DNA of 64,000 nt from Candidatus Rifleibacteriota bacterium (GCA_905236675.1 CAJOND010000012.1:1-64000); one strand, 5' to 3'; counted from the stretch's first letter, positions 17,599-27,132 are shown. Notes: generated by a model not told the origin, from the sequence alone. Program-made: numbers and translations.

Positions 17599-18984
17599 TT
17601 AAATCTTACCAAAGACACTTGCAGGCTGTTCACAGCGAGGACAAATATAATCTTTGGGAAGTGGTCCATGATGAATATAACCGCAAACAGGACATCTCCA
17701 CATTTCTTCACTAACTGATATATTTTCTTTATTAATATCATCAGTATAAAATACTTTTGAGTGATGAGCTTTTTTAATCTCATTATTAGAAAAACATTTA
17801 TCTATATCAGCAATTATAATTACATCTAATTGTCCGTCTTTAGCCATTTTATTCAATATTTCCATAGCTTCACTATGCATTAAACCTCGTTTATATGGTC
17901 GTTCTTCAACTAGTGCCTGATAAATGTCCAAGCAAGCCATCAATCGTTCTTCCTTTGAAAGCTGATTTGCTTTTAAACCAAAAGGATAGCCTGTTCCATC
18001 TAACTTTTCATGATGAAGGGAAGCTATTCTATTTATTTCTTCCAGGCCATTAATATTTTCTAGGAGTTTATAAGTTCCAATAGCATGATTTTGAATAGTC
18101 TTATATTCATCTGATGTTAGCTTTCCTGGCTTTTCTAATATATCATTTGAAATCATTAGTTTGCCAATGTCATGTAAAGCCCCAGCAATATAAAGTTTAT
18201 CGGCTTCATCTTTCGGATATTCATAGTATTCAGCCATAGACTTAGATTTATCAGCCACCCCTAGTGAATGTCTCCAAGTAAAATGAGATTTATAGTCAGT
18301 AATATCTGCAAATATAGAGCATAAATCAATTATTGCTTCATTAGGAATATCTTCAACTAAATCTGGAATAGATTCGTGTAATACTTTAATAACTTGATTA
18401 TTTGATAATTGTTGTAGAAAATCTAAATCTATATATTTAAAGAATAACTGTGTACATTCTTTATCTATTATAGTGCCTTCAGATTCTTTAACCCAATTAC
18501 AAATTTTAACATATTTTTCATAATCTATATTTTCATATAATGACCAATTAACATCTAATGCATCAGCCAAATGAATTAAACGAGCATATAATGAAACTTC
18601 ATTATATTTCTTTCCAAAAGCACCGTTCCCATCTGCTCTTTCATGATGAAATAAAACAGAAGATTTAACTTTATTATAAAAAGGCAACTTTAGTAAAATC
18701 TTTTCGCCTTCTTTACAATGCAATGTCATGTCTTTTTCAGAAACGGAATGCTCTTGATCTGGCTTTTCATCATTAAAATATTCTTTTAATGCACAGTCAT
18801 GAAGTAATGCTGCATAAGTAACAGCAAATAGGGTTTGTTTATCAAAATTTAAAGCTCTACCCAAATGATTAGTAATAGCAGCAACTCTTTGTCCATGATA
18901 TGGAGCAATATTAAGAATTTCTTTTTCTACGAAATCCAAAGCAACTGATAATGAATTTAAAAATTTTGATAGTGCAATTTTCAT
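17599..18984 (-). CDS. HD-GYP-type protein fused to a rubredoxin-like domain
   Basis: The 461-residue protein has two HD-fold domains and a C-terminal iron or zinc module. The N-terminal HD (about 25-130) has LLHDCALKEYF and HHERADGNGAFG. The second HD (about 235-395) carries ALHDIGK and HHEKLDGTGYP, the diagnostic HD-GYP motif of cyclic di-GMP phosphodiesterases. The last 35 residues read WRCPVCGYIHHG and then YICPRCEQPASVF, a rubredoxin-like or rubrerythrin-type Cys4 site. The fusion suggests a phosphodiesterase responsive to redox state, iron or oxygen. The first HD lacks the full GYP motif and may be regulatory. It is downstream of a MATE gene on the same strand. Confidence 0.85.
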   Translation of the reverse strand: MKIALSKFLNSLSVALDFVEKEILNIAPYHGQRVAAITNHLGRALNFDKQTLFAVTYAALLHDCALKEYFNDEKPDQEHSVSEKDMTLHCKEGEKILLKLPFYNKVKSSVLFHHERADGNGAFGKKYNEVSLYARLIHLADALDVNWSLYENIDYEKYVKICNWVKESEGTIIDKECTQLFFKYIDLDFLQQLSNNQVIKVLHESIPDLVEDIPNEAIIDLCSIFADITDYKSHFTWRHSLGVADKSKSMAEYYEYPKDEADKLYIAGALHDIGKLMISNDILEKPGKLTSDEYKTIQNHAIGTYKLLENINGLEEINRIASLHHEKLDGTGYPFGLKANQLSKEERLMACLDIYQALVEERPYKRGLMHSEAMEILNKMAKDGQLDVIIIADIDKCFSNNEIKKAHHSKVFYTDDINKENISVSEEMWRCPVCGYIHHGPLPKDYICPRCEQPASVFGKI

Positions 18985-19049
18985 AGTTTTATTAATTTAC
19001 TTTTTATCGTTATCTATTATAAAAAAAATAGAATACTTCATCAAGAAAT

Positions 19050-20399
19050 TCAAGTTTTCTGACCTAATTTCCCTTTCTTTTTCAAATAAATACATAAAAT
19101 AATTATGGCAAAAGACGTAATACCAAGACTAATTGGATAAGACATCATAACTGTTGAAAAAGTTCTTGAATTTTTAAATACAGTAAGAATCCATAATATT
19201 CTCACTCCGCAAATACCAATAAGACTAATTAAAGCAGGACCTAAAGATTGTCCAAATCCTCTGAGATAACCAGATAAAATATCTTGTAAAATAGAGAAAA
19301 CAAAAGCAAATGCTAACCAATAAAGTCTAATGTAACCTATTTCAATGACTTCAATATCTTGGCAGAAAATTCCAAGCAGTTCTTTATAAAAATATAGCAT
19401 TGAACAAGCAGCTATAGCTGTAAATAAATAACTATATCCCATACTGATAAACATTGATTTTAAACATCTGTCATATTTATGTGCTCCGTTATTCTGACCT
19501 ACAAAAGTAGTGCAAGTTTGTCCAAAAGATGAAAGAACAAAGAAAGCAAAAATCTCAACATTTAAAGCAGCTGCTGAACCAGCCATAACTCTAGGTCCAA
19601 GACTATTAACAGAAGATTGTATTATTAAATTTGACAATGCAAACATCATTGACTGAATACCTGCAGGAATACCTATTCTTAAAATACGTATCAAAATAGG
19701 TTTAGTAATCTTTATCTGACCAAAATCAACGTGAACATCCGATTCAGATTTAGCTAATCCATTAAGCAAATATAAAGAACTTATAATATTCGAAGTAACA
19801 GTAGCAATTGCAACGCCATCCACACTCATTCCACAACCACAAACTAGTGCTACGTTCAGTATTACATTTGTAACTCCAGAAATCAATAATGCAGTTAGCG
19901 GTGTTTTAGTATCTCCAATTGCTCTGTAAATAGCAGCTTCAAAATTATATAAAAGAATTACTGGCATTCCGAGAAGATATATTCTTAAATAGAGGGACGA
20001 CATCTTGAAGCATTCTATTGGAACACCCATAAATTCTATAATATAACCAGCAAATATTTCTCCAAAGATAGTTAGAAAAACCCCACAAATAACAGAGGTA
20101 TATATTGATGTATGAACACATTTTTTAATTCTGCTTTCATCTTTAGCACCAATAGCATTTGCTAATACAACATTTGTTCCTAAGGATATCCCAATAAATA
20201 AATTAATCAAAAGACTTATTACAGGCGCATTACTCCCAACTGCAGCCATAGCATTTGAACCACGATACTGACCAACTACTGCTAAGTCTGCAGCATTGAA
20301 CAATTGCTGCAAAATACCAGTAATAGCTAATGGTATGGCATAAATAAGAATTTTATCCCATAAAGAACCATTGAGCATATCTATTTTTTTATTTGTCAT
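19050..20399 (-). CDS. MATE-family multidrug/metabolite exporter
   Basis: This 449-residue polytopic membrane protein has about 12 hydrophobic segments. The N terminus MLNGSLWDKILIYAIPLAITGILQ and the VGQYRGSNAMAAVGSNAPV block are typical of NorM/DinF-like MATE transporters, which export organic cations using sodium or proton gradients. Two homologous six-segment halves are evident; the second half starts near LIRILRIGIPAGIQSMMF. Length is normal. It ends 65 bp before the HD-GYP gene starts and is divergent from a secreted thioredoxin-like gene, with a perfect inverted repeat in the shared promoter region. Confidence 0.9.
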   Translation of the reverse strand: MTNKKIDMLNGSLWDKILIYAIPLAITGILQQLFNAADLAVVGQYRGSNAMAAVGSNAPVISLLINLFIGISLGTNVVLANAIGAKDESRIKKCVHTSIYTSVICGVFLTIFGEIFAGYIIEFMGVPIECFKMSSLYLRIYLLGMPVILLYNFEAAIYRAIGDTKTPLTALLISGVTNVILNVALVCGCGMSVDGVAIATVTSNIISSLYLLNGLAKSESDVHVDFGQIKITKPILIRILRIGIPAGIQSMMFALSNLIIQSSVNSLGPRVMAGSAAALNVEIFAFFVLSSFGQTCTTFVGQNNGAHKYDRCLKSMFISMGYSYLFTAIAACSMLYFYKELLGIFCQDIEVIEIGYIRLYWLAFAFVFSILQDILSGYLRGFGQSLGPALISLIGICGVRILWILTVFKNSRTFSTVMMSYPISLGITSFAIIILCIYLKKKGKLGQKT

Positions 20400-20449
20400 A
20401 TTAATTACTTTTTAATGGATTGCATACTTTCTATGCTATTTATGACTAT

Positions 20450-20498
20450 TTGTCAAGAATGTTATAGTTAAGATAAAAAGCATTTTTTATCTTAACTA
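20450..20498. promoter_or_regulatory. Divergent promoter region with perfect inverted repeat
   Basis: A perfect 15-bp inverted repeat (20465-20479 with 20484-20498, loop GCAT) lies between the divergent MATE and thioredoxin-like genes. Just left of it, TTGTCA (plus, 20450-20455) overlaps TTGACA on the minus strand (20451-20456), so two -35 elements may share the same bases. The repeat would cover the plus-strand -10 region and could be an operator. An RNA hairpin in the 5' leader of the plus gene is the alternative. Confidence 0.4.
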
Positions 20499-20513
20499 AT
20501 TTATAGTATTGGG

Positions 20514-21125
20514 ATGCCGAAAATATATATAAATATGTTAAAGAAAATTTCTACAATTTTGTTTTTTTTACTACTATCAGTTAATAATCATTGTTGGGGG
20601 CAATATCTTGACGATGATCCTGAACTTAATTTAGAAAAATCTCTTCCTCCATTTAGTATAAGAAAAGTAAAACCATATGAATATTTTACAACCTTTGAGT
20701 TTAGAGACTTAAATGGTAGAGTTTGGACAAACAGATATGGTTTAAGCCGACCTTTAGTTATCTTAACAGGGAAATATGCAATTCGTCATGACGTAAAAAA
20801 ATGGGCTCATTACCTTGCAATGAAATACTATAATTTCTGCGATATAATTTGGGTTTTCAATCCAGATAGTACAGAATATGCAAATCATAAAAAAAGGAAT
20901 GAAGATACATTAAACAATTTTGGAATTGCCTGCCCTGTAGTTATTGATAGCCATGCAATAATAGGAAGAAGTCTTAAGATAGAATATGATATTCCTACTA
21001 TAATAGGAATAACGAAAAACAATACTTTAGGTTTTGTTTACGAATCTCCACTAAATAAAGTTGCAACTGACAGAGTTGATCACTTAATTTTTACTAGATT
21101 ATTTCAATCAAGATGGGCTCAATAG
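20514..21125 (+). CDS. Secreted thioredoxin-fold-like protein without CxxC
   Basis: The 203-residue product has a signal peptide (hydrophobic ILFFLLLSV, cleavage near CWG-Q). The mature protein looks like a thioredoxin-like fold: FRDLNGRVW, LVILTGKYAIRHDVKKWAHYL where redox proteins have the first strand and active-site helix, DIIWVFNPD, and a cis-Pro-like DIPTIIGITKNN segment. The CxxC site is replaced by YAIRHD, so it cannot be a dithiol oxidoreductase. Either ATG 20514 or ATG 20535 (giving MLKKISTILFF) could be the start, and neither has a clear ribosome site. The role is unknown. Confidence 0.5.
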   Translation: MPKIYINMLKKISTILFFLLLSVNNHCWGQYLDDDPELNLEKSLPPFSIRKVKPYEYFTTFEFRDLNGRVWTNRYGLSRPLVILTGKYAIRHDVKKWAHYLAMKYYNFCDIIWVFNPDSTEYANHKKRNEDTLNNFGIACPVVIDSHAIIGRSLKIEYDIPTIIGITKNNTLGFVYESPLNKVATDRVDHLIFTRLFQSRWAQ

Positions 21126-21165
21126 TTGATGGTTTGTGGCTGGTGTTTGGTGATTGGTGAATATC

Positions 21166-22269
21166 TCAAATATCGTGGTAATGAAGGAAGATGCTTGGTT
21201 GTTTCCCGGTTTTAGATTGCCAAGTTTCTGAAATAGTATTGTAATAGTTCTGGTTTATTATTCGCTTTCCTATATAAAAATCATTAATATTTGAAGAAAA
21301 GCCTTTTTTAAAATTAAAAAGTTTATCTTTGCTATCTAGAGATAAACCTCCACCTAAATGCAAACATTCTAATCCCATTTCGTTAGAGATTTTTGCGGCT
21401 TCCCATAAAAGAAAAGCTGAGCCCTGTAAGTCTTTATATTCATAATCTGAACCACCTAGATGATAGTGAGCAGATAACTCATCAAATAAAATTATTGAGG
21501 CTGCAACAGGTATTTCTTTATTATATAGAGCTATACCAATTAAGCCCTGCTCTGATAGTTCAGATAAAGATTTAAAATAAGCATCAGAGAAATAATAATA
21601 TGAATTTGCATCTAATCTCTTCATAGTTTCTTCATAAATATCTCTGAAACAAAGCATAGCTTCTTCATCAGATAAAGGACACCATACTACTTCAAGATTG
21701 TTATTTAAAGCTTTATAATAATTTCTTTTTCTTGCTGAAGAAGCTTTTGAAAGCATTGTATTAAAGTCATCAATTGTATTTACAGAAACAGTCTTACGAT
21801 TTAATTCAATAGAATAATGACTTAGAAAAAGATTATGATTCATTGTAATTGGATTAAACCTGACAAACTCAGCTACAATATTATTTTTTATTGCCCAATT
21901 AATGAATTCATTAGAAAATGAAACAGCATAAGCATTTTCATAGTCTTTCTCATCATTATATAAGTAACCTTCTGAAGTAAAAATCATTGGACCACCATAA
22001 CCATAAGGTGATTCAATATCAAAAAGAGTTTCACTTGTAAGACTTTTAGTTAATTCATCAGGTATTCCTTTTATTATAAAAGGATATAAAACAGTTATTT
22101 TATCTTTATTTATTTCTTGTTCAAAATAACAGAGAACAACTTTACCTTCCAGATTATCTTCTAATGCCTTGCAATAATGAGGAGAGAAATAAACCTTCCC
22201 TTGAAAGAAAGGAGTTTTATTATATATTTCTTCCCATTTTTTCTTGTCTTCTATTATTTCAAATTTCAT
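21166..22269 (-). CDS. FemAB-like / GNAT-fold peptidyl- or acyltransferase
   Basis: This 367-residue protein is of the FemAB/BioF2-type double-GNAT family. The N-terminal part contains SPYGYGGPMIF, a block common in these proteins. The C-terminal GNAT core contains SSARKRNYYKALNNNLEV, YFSDAYFKSL, VAASIILFDELSAHYHLGGS and LHLGGGLSLDSKDKLFNFK. Family members attach amino acids from aminoacyl-tRNA to peptidoglycan precursors, or modify exopolysaccharide. It begins 11 bp after the end of the PP2C-ankyrin gene, so it may be the last gene of the TerY-P-like operon. Whether that link is functional is open. Confidence 0.75.
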   Translation of the reverse strand: MKFEIIEDKKKWEEIYNKTPFFQGKVYFSPHYCKALEDNLEGKVVLCYFEQEINKDKITVLYPFIIKGIPDELTKSLTSETLFDIESPYGYGGPMIFTSEGYLYNDEKDYENAYAVSFSNEFINWAIKNNIVAEFVRFNPITMNHNLFLSHYSIELNRKTVSVNTIDDFNTMLSKASSARKRNYYKALNNNLEVVWCPLSDEEAMLCFRDIYEETMKRLDANSYYYFSDAYFKSLSELSEQGLIGIALYNKEIPVAASIILFDELSAHYHLGGSDYEYKDLQGSAFLLWEAAKISNEMGLECLHLGGGLSLDSKDKLFNFKKGFSSNINDFYIGKRIINQNYYNTISETWQSKTGKQPSIFLHYHDI

Positions 22270-22280
22270 ATTAGTTAAAG

Positions 22281-24587
22281 TTATTTAGCTCCTGCTTCCA
22301 TTAAAACCTTAGCAATCTCTTCTTTCCCTAAGTTTTTAGCAAATTGCAAAGCTGTTAAACCTGTTTCAGAATCAACAGCATTAACATTAATTCCCAATTT
22401 AATATATATCTTAATCATTATAGGCCCAGTAGTTTTTTTGATTGCATCAAAAAGTAATTTGTTGTCGTATATACTGTCACTCAATTTTGCATTATGATGA
22501 TTAATTAATTCATTAAATATTTTTTCCCAATCTTTATCTCTGTTATTAATATCATTTCTCTTCTCTAAAACATGAGATAAAACAGTTCTATTTGAAATAT
22601 CCTGAATATTTATATTTAAACCATCTTGATTCAAAAAGCTTTGTAAAGCATATTCCGGTCCATTAAATACAAAGTTATATAGAATTGAAACTCCTCCATT
22701 ATTTTGAGAATTAATATCTGCACCATAATTAATTAAAGCTTCAACAGTGGATTTATTGTAAAAATTATCCATTACAGCATAAAAAAGTGCAGAATTTAAA
22801 GAATTATTCTTTTTATTTGGGTCAGCACCTTTTTCTAATAAAAGCTTAACAATATCATAAACAGAAATATTATTATCATTTACATAATACTGTACAGCCA
22901 AAATTAAAGGTGTATTCCCTGAATCATTTGCTAAATTAACATCCGAACCATTTTTCAATAATTCTTCAATAACTTCAATTGAATACTTATTTATTATAGC
23001 CAGAATCAAAGGAGTATTTCCATCACTATCGTATTTTTTATTTAATAGTGCAGAATCTCTTTTTGCCAATTTTATTATTATTTTAGAATCAAACTTAGCT
23101 TTTATAGCTTCATAAATATTTTCTTTTATTGGAGCTAAAGATTTTTGCTCATTATCAATTGCTAAGAATTCTTCAGAGGTTCTCAACGACGATATATCTG
23201 TTGGGGTACTTACGATTACCTTTTGTTCTTCATTATTAGTTATTGAGGTTGTTTCGTCACTTTCAGATGTTTGTAATGACGATTTTTGTGTTAATACTTC
23301 ATCTTGTTCTGTATTATTAATTTTTGGAGTAGGATCGTCTCTTTCAGAGGCTCCTATTGCCGAATCATCTTTTGGTGAACTTGCAATAACTTCTCTTTGT
23401 TCTATATTATTATCAATTACCTTGATTAGGGCTAGTTCAATACTTTTATTCTGAATATTATTATCTGGAATAGAGGAAACCGCACATGTTTCTTCGCATT
23501 CTTTCTGTAGTTTTGATGACTCTTCTATTTTATCATCAATAATCTTATTTTCTTCCATCTTATAAACTAACCAAGATTTATCTATCAATCCAGCAACAGA
23601 TACATCATCACCACTGCCATCTTCTGTAAGTTTTTTAAGCTTATCACCTAAATAATCTGTTCTTTCTTTTTCATTACTAATTCTTGAAAAATCATTTATT
23701 AAATCAAGATAAAACTTTTGCAACTCTTGGTCATTATTATCTTTTGAGAAAGAGTTTTCTATTCCGTCTGAACCTATAAATATAGCTTTAGGCAGTTTTG
23801 TTCCGATACAATGACGAAATTCTAAATAAGAATCAGAATCACACATAGAAGTTGTTATATTTCTATAGCATCTTTCATCAATTGGAATAGGCTGATTAAT
23901 GATTGAAAACACATTGCTTTCTTCTATGCTATCATACAGAGCCACACAGGTTCCATCACCTATTTGAATAGCAAACCAAAAATCTTCTGTTATACAAGTT
24001 GCTAATAAAGTCGTGCCATATAAATGATAAAATTTTTCATTATCTTTTAAATCAAACTCAAATTCATTAGTATCCTTTTTGCTATCAAAATCCTCACTAA
24101 CTTTTTTAAACCATTCATATAAAATATTCTTTTCCAAATGGCTTAATAGTTTAAAACTTTCTTCAACTATTAAAGATTCATCGATCTCTTCTTCTAAGCT
24201 ATTGCTATTATTGATTATTTTCCTTAAACCATTTTTGTCTAAAAACAGAGGTTTTAAATTTTCAAAATTATTATTCTTAACTTTAGCATTAATTCCACAA
24301 TAAAGATAATTTGGTAAAGATTTAAAAGAATCAATTTTATGAGCTTCCTGTAAATCCTTAACAAATTGTATTATCGCATTACAAGCAATATCGACAGCGA
24401 ACTCTGAGCCAAATTGACTCAAAGGTTCACTGCCATGACCATCAGCCACAGCAATAACCAAAATTTTCCCATCAGAAGAAATTTTACTGGCATCCTGACA
24501 GATAATATTTCTTATTCTGTGGCTAAAACCTTTAACTGATTTATTAAATTGGAAATAATTACCATTCATATTCATCATCAGCGTCAT
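22281..24587 (-). CDS. PP2C phosphatase fused to ankyrin repeats
   Basis: The 768-residue protein has an N-terminal PP2C Ser/Thr phosphatase (about 10-340) with all metal motifs: VADGHGSEPLSQFG (D49, H51), GTTLLA (191-196), IGDG (209-212), GSDGIENSF (272-280) and GSGDDVS (D327/D328). A low-complexity acidic linker follows. It contains three imperfect repeats starting NN-x-EQ (about 393, 424 and 451). Ankyrin repeats fill about residues 500-768, with GNTPLILAI, TPLILAVQYY and LTALQFAKNLG. It would reverse the action of the neighbouring kinase. Its start overlaps the end of the vWA gene by up to 29 bp; in-frame ATGs at codons 4, 5 and 7 are alternatives. The ankyrin fusion is unusual for a TerY-P-type phosphatase. 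Confidence 0.88.
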   Translation of the reverse strand: MTLMMNMNGNYFQFNKSVKGFSHRIRNIICQDASKISSDGKILVIAVADGHGSEPLSQFGSEFAVDIACNAIIQFVKDLQEAHKIDSFKSLPNYLYCGINAKVKNNNFENLKPLFLDKNGLRKIINNSNSLEEEIDESLIVEESFKLLSHLEKNILYEWFKKVSEDFDSKKDTNEFEFDLKDNEKFYHLYGTTLLATCITEDFWFAIQIGDGTCVALYDSIEESNVFSIINQPIPIDERCYRNITTSMCDSDSYLEFRHCIGTKLPKAIFIGSDGIENSFSKDNNDQELQKFYLDLINDFSRISNEKERTDYLGDKLKKLTEDGSGDDVSVAGLIDKSWLVYKMEENKIIDDKIEESSKLQKECEETCAVSSIPDNNIQNKSIELALIKVIDNNIEQREVIASSPKDDSAIGASERDDPTPKINNTEQDEVLTQKSSLQTSESDETTSITNNEEQKVIVSTPTDISSLRTSEEFLAIDNEQKSLAPIKENIYEAIKAKFDSKIIIKLAKRDSALLNKKYDSDGNTPLILAIINKYSIEVIEELLKNGSDVNLANDSGNTPLILAVQYYVNDNNISVYDIVKLLLEKGADPNKKNNSLNSALFYAVMDNFYNKSTVEALINYGADINSQNNGGVSILYNFVFNGPEYALQSFLNQDGLNINIQDISNRTVLSHVLEKRNDINNRDKDWEKIFNELINHHNAKLSDSIYDNKLLFDAIKKTTGPIMIKIYIKLGINVNAVDSETGLTALQFAKNLGKEEIAKVLMEAGAK

Positions 24588-25305
24588 TAGCTTCTGTATC
24601 TATGTTTATATCTTTTAGGGCTTCTATTACTTCCTGTTGTTTTGATGAAACACCTGAATCAGAAGAACTTTCTTTTATCGAGCTACTTTTACTTGCGATT
24701 TGTGAAGCTCTTACACTAACAAATCTAATCATCTTTTGAAGCTGACTTTTGTTATGTATTGAGATAACTGTTTCAGGACTGCCTGTAAATTTTTCAAGGA
24801 TTTCCTGATTAACATCATCACCAACTGCAAATGCAACTTTTATTGCCTGTTTAAACCAGTTATTAGCCTGTAATTTTGCTATGCTATCATCATATTTATA
24901 TTTACCAAAGTCAGTCGGATTACCATCTGAAATAAGTATAATCGCAGGAGCATAATTACCAGTAGCATCTCCCATAAAAGCTTTTGTAGATAGCTTTTCA
25001 TTCAGTTTTTCACAAGCTTCTCCTAATTCTGTAATACCTTCAGCTTCTAAATTGCTCCAACTAAAATCATCAATTGCTACAGGATTTTGAGTAATCCAAT
25101 TAGCATCATTAGAGAAAGTTAAACAAGCAATTTTTACCTGTGCATCTGGATTTGTAATTTCTTTAATATCTAATATAGTTTCTTTTATTCCAGAATTTAC
25201 AGAACCTATTTTGTCTCCAGCCATACTTCCAGATGTATCTATAAGGAAATAAAGAATCATAGTTCTTCTTGGAACTGCTTCTGCTATAGAATCAATATTT
25301 GGCAT
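24559..25305 (-). CDS. TerY-like vWA-domain protein
   Basis: This 248-residue von Willebrand factor A domain has an intact MIDAS site: DTSGS at residues 23-27 (FLIDTSGSMAGDKIGSVNSGI in two parts), a GITELGEA segment and LISDGNPTDFG. The TerY family of vWA proteins works with a kinase and a PP2C phosphatase in the TerY-P triad and is found near tellurite or stress operons. The C terminus is an acidic tail ending DDEYEW, without the TerY-C zinc ribbon. GAGGAG lies ahead of the ATG. It sits between the kinase (18-bp gap) and the phosphatase (overlap), and is a paralogue of the vWA gene at 27.1-27.9 kb. Confidence 0.9.
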   Translation of the reverse strand: MPNIDSIAEAVPRRTMILYFLIDTSGSMAGDKIGSVNSGIKETILDIKEITNPDAQVKIACLTFSNDANWITQNPVAIDDFSWSNLEAEGITELGEACEKLNEKLSTKAFMGDATGNYAPAIILISDGNPTDFGKYKYDDSIAKLQANNWFKQAIKVAFAVGDDVNQEILEKFTGSPETVISIHNKSQLQKMIRFVSVRASQIASKSSSIKESSSDSGVSSKQQEVIEALKDINIDTEANDADDEYEW

Positions 25306-25323
25306 TTTTCTTTCTCCTCAATA

Positions 25324-26646
25324 TTAAATAATTTTTGCAGTTTTAGAACCACCTAAATCAATTTCTAAACCTCTAACAATTCTTGCAACACCATTATTTT
25401 CAACTGTTGCCGTTTTATCACCATTGGTTGTTTTCCAAGCAGTATCGGAAAGGTTTCTAATGCCTACAACAGGTGGTTTCCCTTCAACTTTACTCTTTCC
25501 AAGAATAATTTCACCAATTTCTTTAAAACAGTCTACATGGTCGTCAGAAATACCTTCTGCATGACAAGAGTATAACTTGTTACCTACAAATACAGGAACA
25601 TTATAATGTCCACATTGAATTCTTCCCGGTCTTTGTAAAGTTTTTCCACAATTTTCGCAAATAATTGAATTTTCTTCAGGATTAGAGAAAAACTCATCAC
25701 TGCAATAAGGACAATTAACAATACTATCACGAAGTTTAATAAATAAATTTGTCCATTCTCTTTCTATAATTCTATTATTTGGATTTTTTATAGAATCTTT
25801 GGAAAAAGCTTTAATAAACATATTTTTAACTGAATCAGGATAAATCTTCCAAATTCTAATTACATTTTCATGAACACCAATTGCAGGTTCATTGCTTTTA
25901 TCATCTGGGTCATAAATAAATACTGGGTTTTCACCATATATTTTTCTTTCAACAGCTTCGGTTGCACAAGTTGAAGCAATATATTTCTTTCCTTCTAAAG
26001 GATGGCTTCTAAATAAAAGTATGAAAAGTACTATAGCCAAGGAAAACCTGTCAGATTCTGTATTAGGTTGGTTTTTGCATAAAACGACTTCTGGAGCCAT
26101 GTAACGACATTTTCCCTGAATACCTGTTTTATTATCTCCATCAGGTGCAACATTATCATTGTCACATATTAATACTCTTCCTGTTTCTCCATTTATAAAG
26201 AAGTTACCATCATTCAAATCCTGATAAGAAAGTCCTTTTAAATGCAAAGATCTAAAAGCGCAGCAAATATCAATAGCAGCATTGATCATTGCTCTGTTAC
26301 TATTAAACTTTGATTTCTTAACTAAAAAATCAGCTAATTCATTATAACCCTTTGGTCTTAATTCCATAATATAACCAAATTCGCCAGTAGAGCTATTTTC
26401 TACAATATCTATAGGCCAAAGGAAAGAATCGCTTGGTTTACCTTTGCTAATATTTCTTGTTAAATTTTCTTTAAACTCAATGGGATTTTTTAACTTTTTT
26501 ATAAAATACCATTTAAGTGCCATAGGTTTGCCATCATATTTTACTTTATAGACAATACCTTGACCACCTTCGCCTAAAGTTTCTTCAACAACAACACTTT
26601 TTGCTTCAGCACTTGTTAAACTAATTCCTATTTTTAAACCAGCCAT
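25324..26646 (-). CDS. TerY-P-type Ser/Thr protein kinase with zinc ribbon
   Basis: This kinase of about 440 residues has glycine loop LGEGGQGIVYKV (GEGGQG 25-30), the ATP lysine in ALKWYF (K45), the catalytic loop YQDLNDGNFF (D142) in place of HRD, CDND in place of DFG (D162), and APE in RYMAPEVVLCKN. All residues needed for catalysis are present, in variant forms. After the kinase lobe come CPYC and CENC, a zinc ribbon, then HYNVPVFVGNKLYSCHA and a C-terminal beta-rich segment starting VVGIRNLSDTAWKTT. This arrangement matches my memory of TerY-P triad kinases. I use ATG 26646, with TGGAG eight bases upstream; a TTG four codons earlier overlaps that site. It is upstream of the vWA and phosphatase genes. 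Confidence 0.85.
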   Translation of the reverse strand: MAGLKIGISLTSAEAKSVVVEETLGEGGQGIVYKVKYDGKPMALKWYFIKKLKNPIEFKENLTRNISKGKPSDSFLWPIDIVENSSTGEFGYIMELRPKGYNELADFLVKKSKFNSNRAMINAAIDICCAFRSLHLKGLSYQDLNDGNFFINGETGRVLICDNDNVAPDGDNKTGIQGKCRYMAPEVVLCKNQPNTESDRFSLAIVLFILLFRSHPLEGKKYIASTCATEAVERKIYGENPVFIYDPDDKSNEPAIGVHENVIRIWKIYPDSVKNMFIKAFSKDSIKNPNNRIIEREWTNLFIKLRDSIVNCPYCSDEFFSNPEENSIICENCGKTLQRPGRIQCGHYNVPVFVGNKLYSCHAEGISDDHVDCFKEIGEIILGKSKVEGKPPVVGIRNLSDTAWKTTNGDKTATVENNGVARIVRGLEIDLGGSKTAKII

Positions 26647-26751
26647 TTTTAACTCCAATATTTATCTATTGAAAAAATATAAAAATATAAACTTAAAATG
26701 TTAAATATTTGATTACTAATAAAAAAAACGAATTACTATTTTTAATTATTT

Positions 26752-27117
26752 TTACCTGTCTCCAGCTCCATCAATTCCTGAACCGTCGTATTGACCACCT
26801 ATAGCAGCTTCATTATGACACCAACCACATTTAACCCAACTTTCACCATTAAAATCTGTTATTTTCCCACAATTTGGATTACCACAATGAAACCAACTCT
26901 GTGCCCCACAATATGGACAACCAGGATATTCTTCTGTAAAATCTATATTTCCAACTATCTTTGATGAAGAAAAACCTTCATTTTGCGCAGTTTTATCTTT
27001 AATCGGAAAAGCCCAGGTTTGTATCCAAGAGTTTGGACCAGTTTTTTCAACTCTGATACCAAATGTTTTTCCAGTCTGTTGACACTTACAAAGCATGACT
27101 TCAGCAATTTTTTTCAT
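26752..27117 (-). CDS. Stand-alone TerY-C-like zinc-binding protein
   Basis: The 121-residue protein is Cys-rich: CKCQQTGK near the N terminus, then CPYCGAQSWFHC, GNPNCGKI and KCGWCHNEAAIGG. The spacing resembles the TerY-C metal-binding module normally fused to the C terminus of a TerY vWA domain. Here it is a separate gene about 15 bp downstream of a vWA gene, as if the fusion had been split. It ends in a Gly/Asp-rich tail. The ATG at 27117 has GGAG eight bases upstream, which favours it over a TTG four codons earlier. It likely binds two zinc ions and the partner vWA protein. Confidence 0.7.
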   Translation of the reverse strand: MKKIAEVMLCKCQQTGKTFGIRVEKTGPNSWIQTWAFPIKDKTAQNEGFSSSKIVGNIDFTEEYPGCPYCGAQSWFHCGNPNCGKITDFNGESWVKCGWCHNEAAIGGQYDGSGIDGAGDR

Positions 27118-27132
27118 ATATTTCTCCAATTC

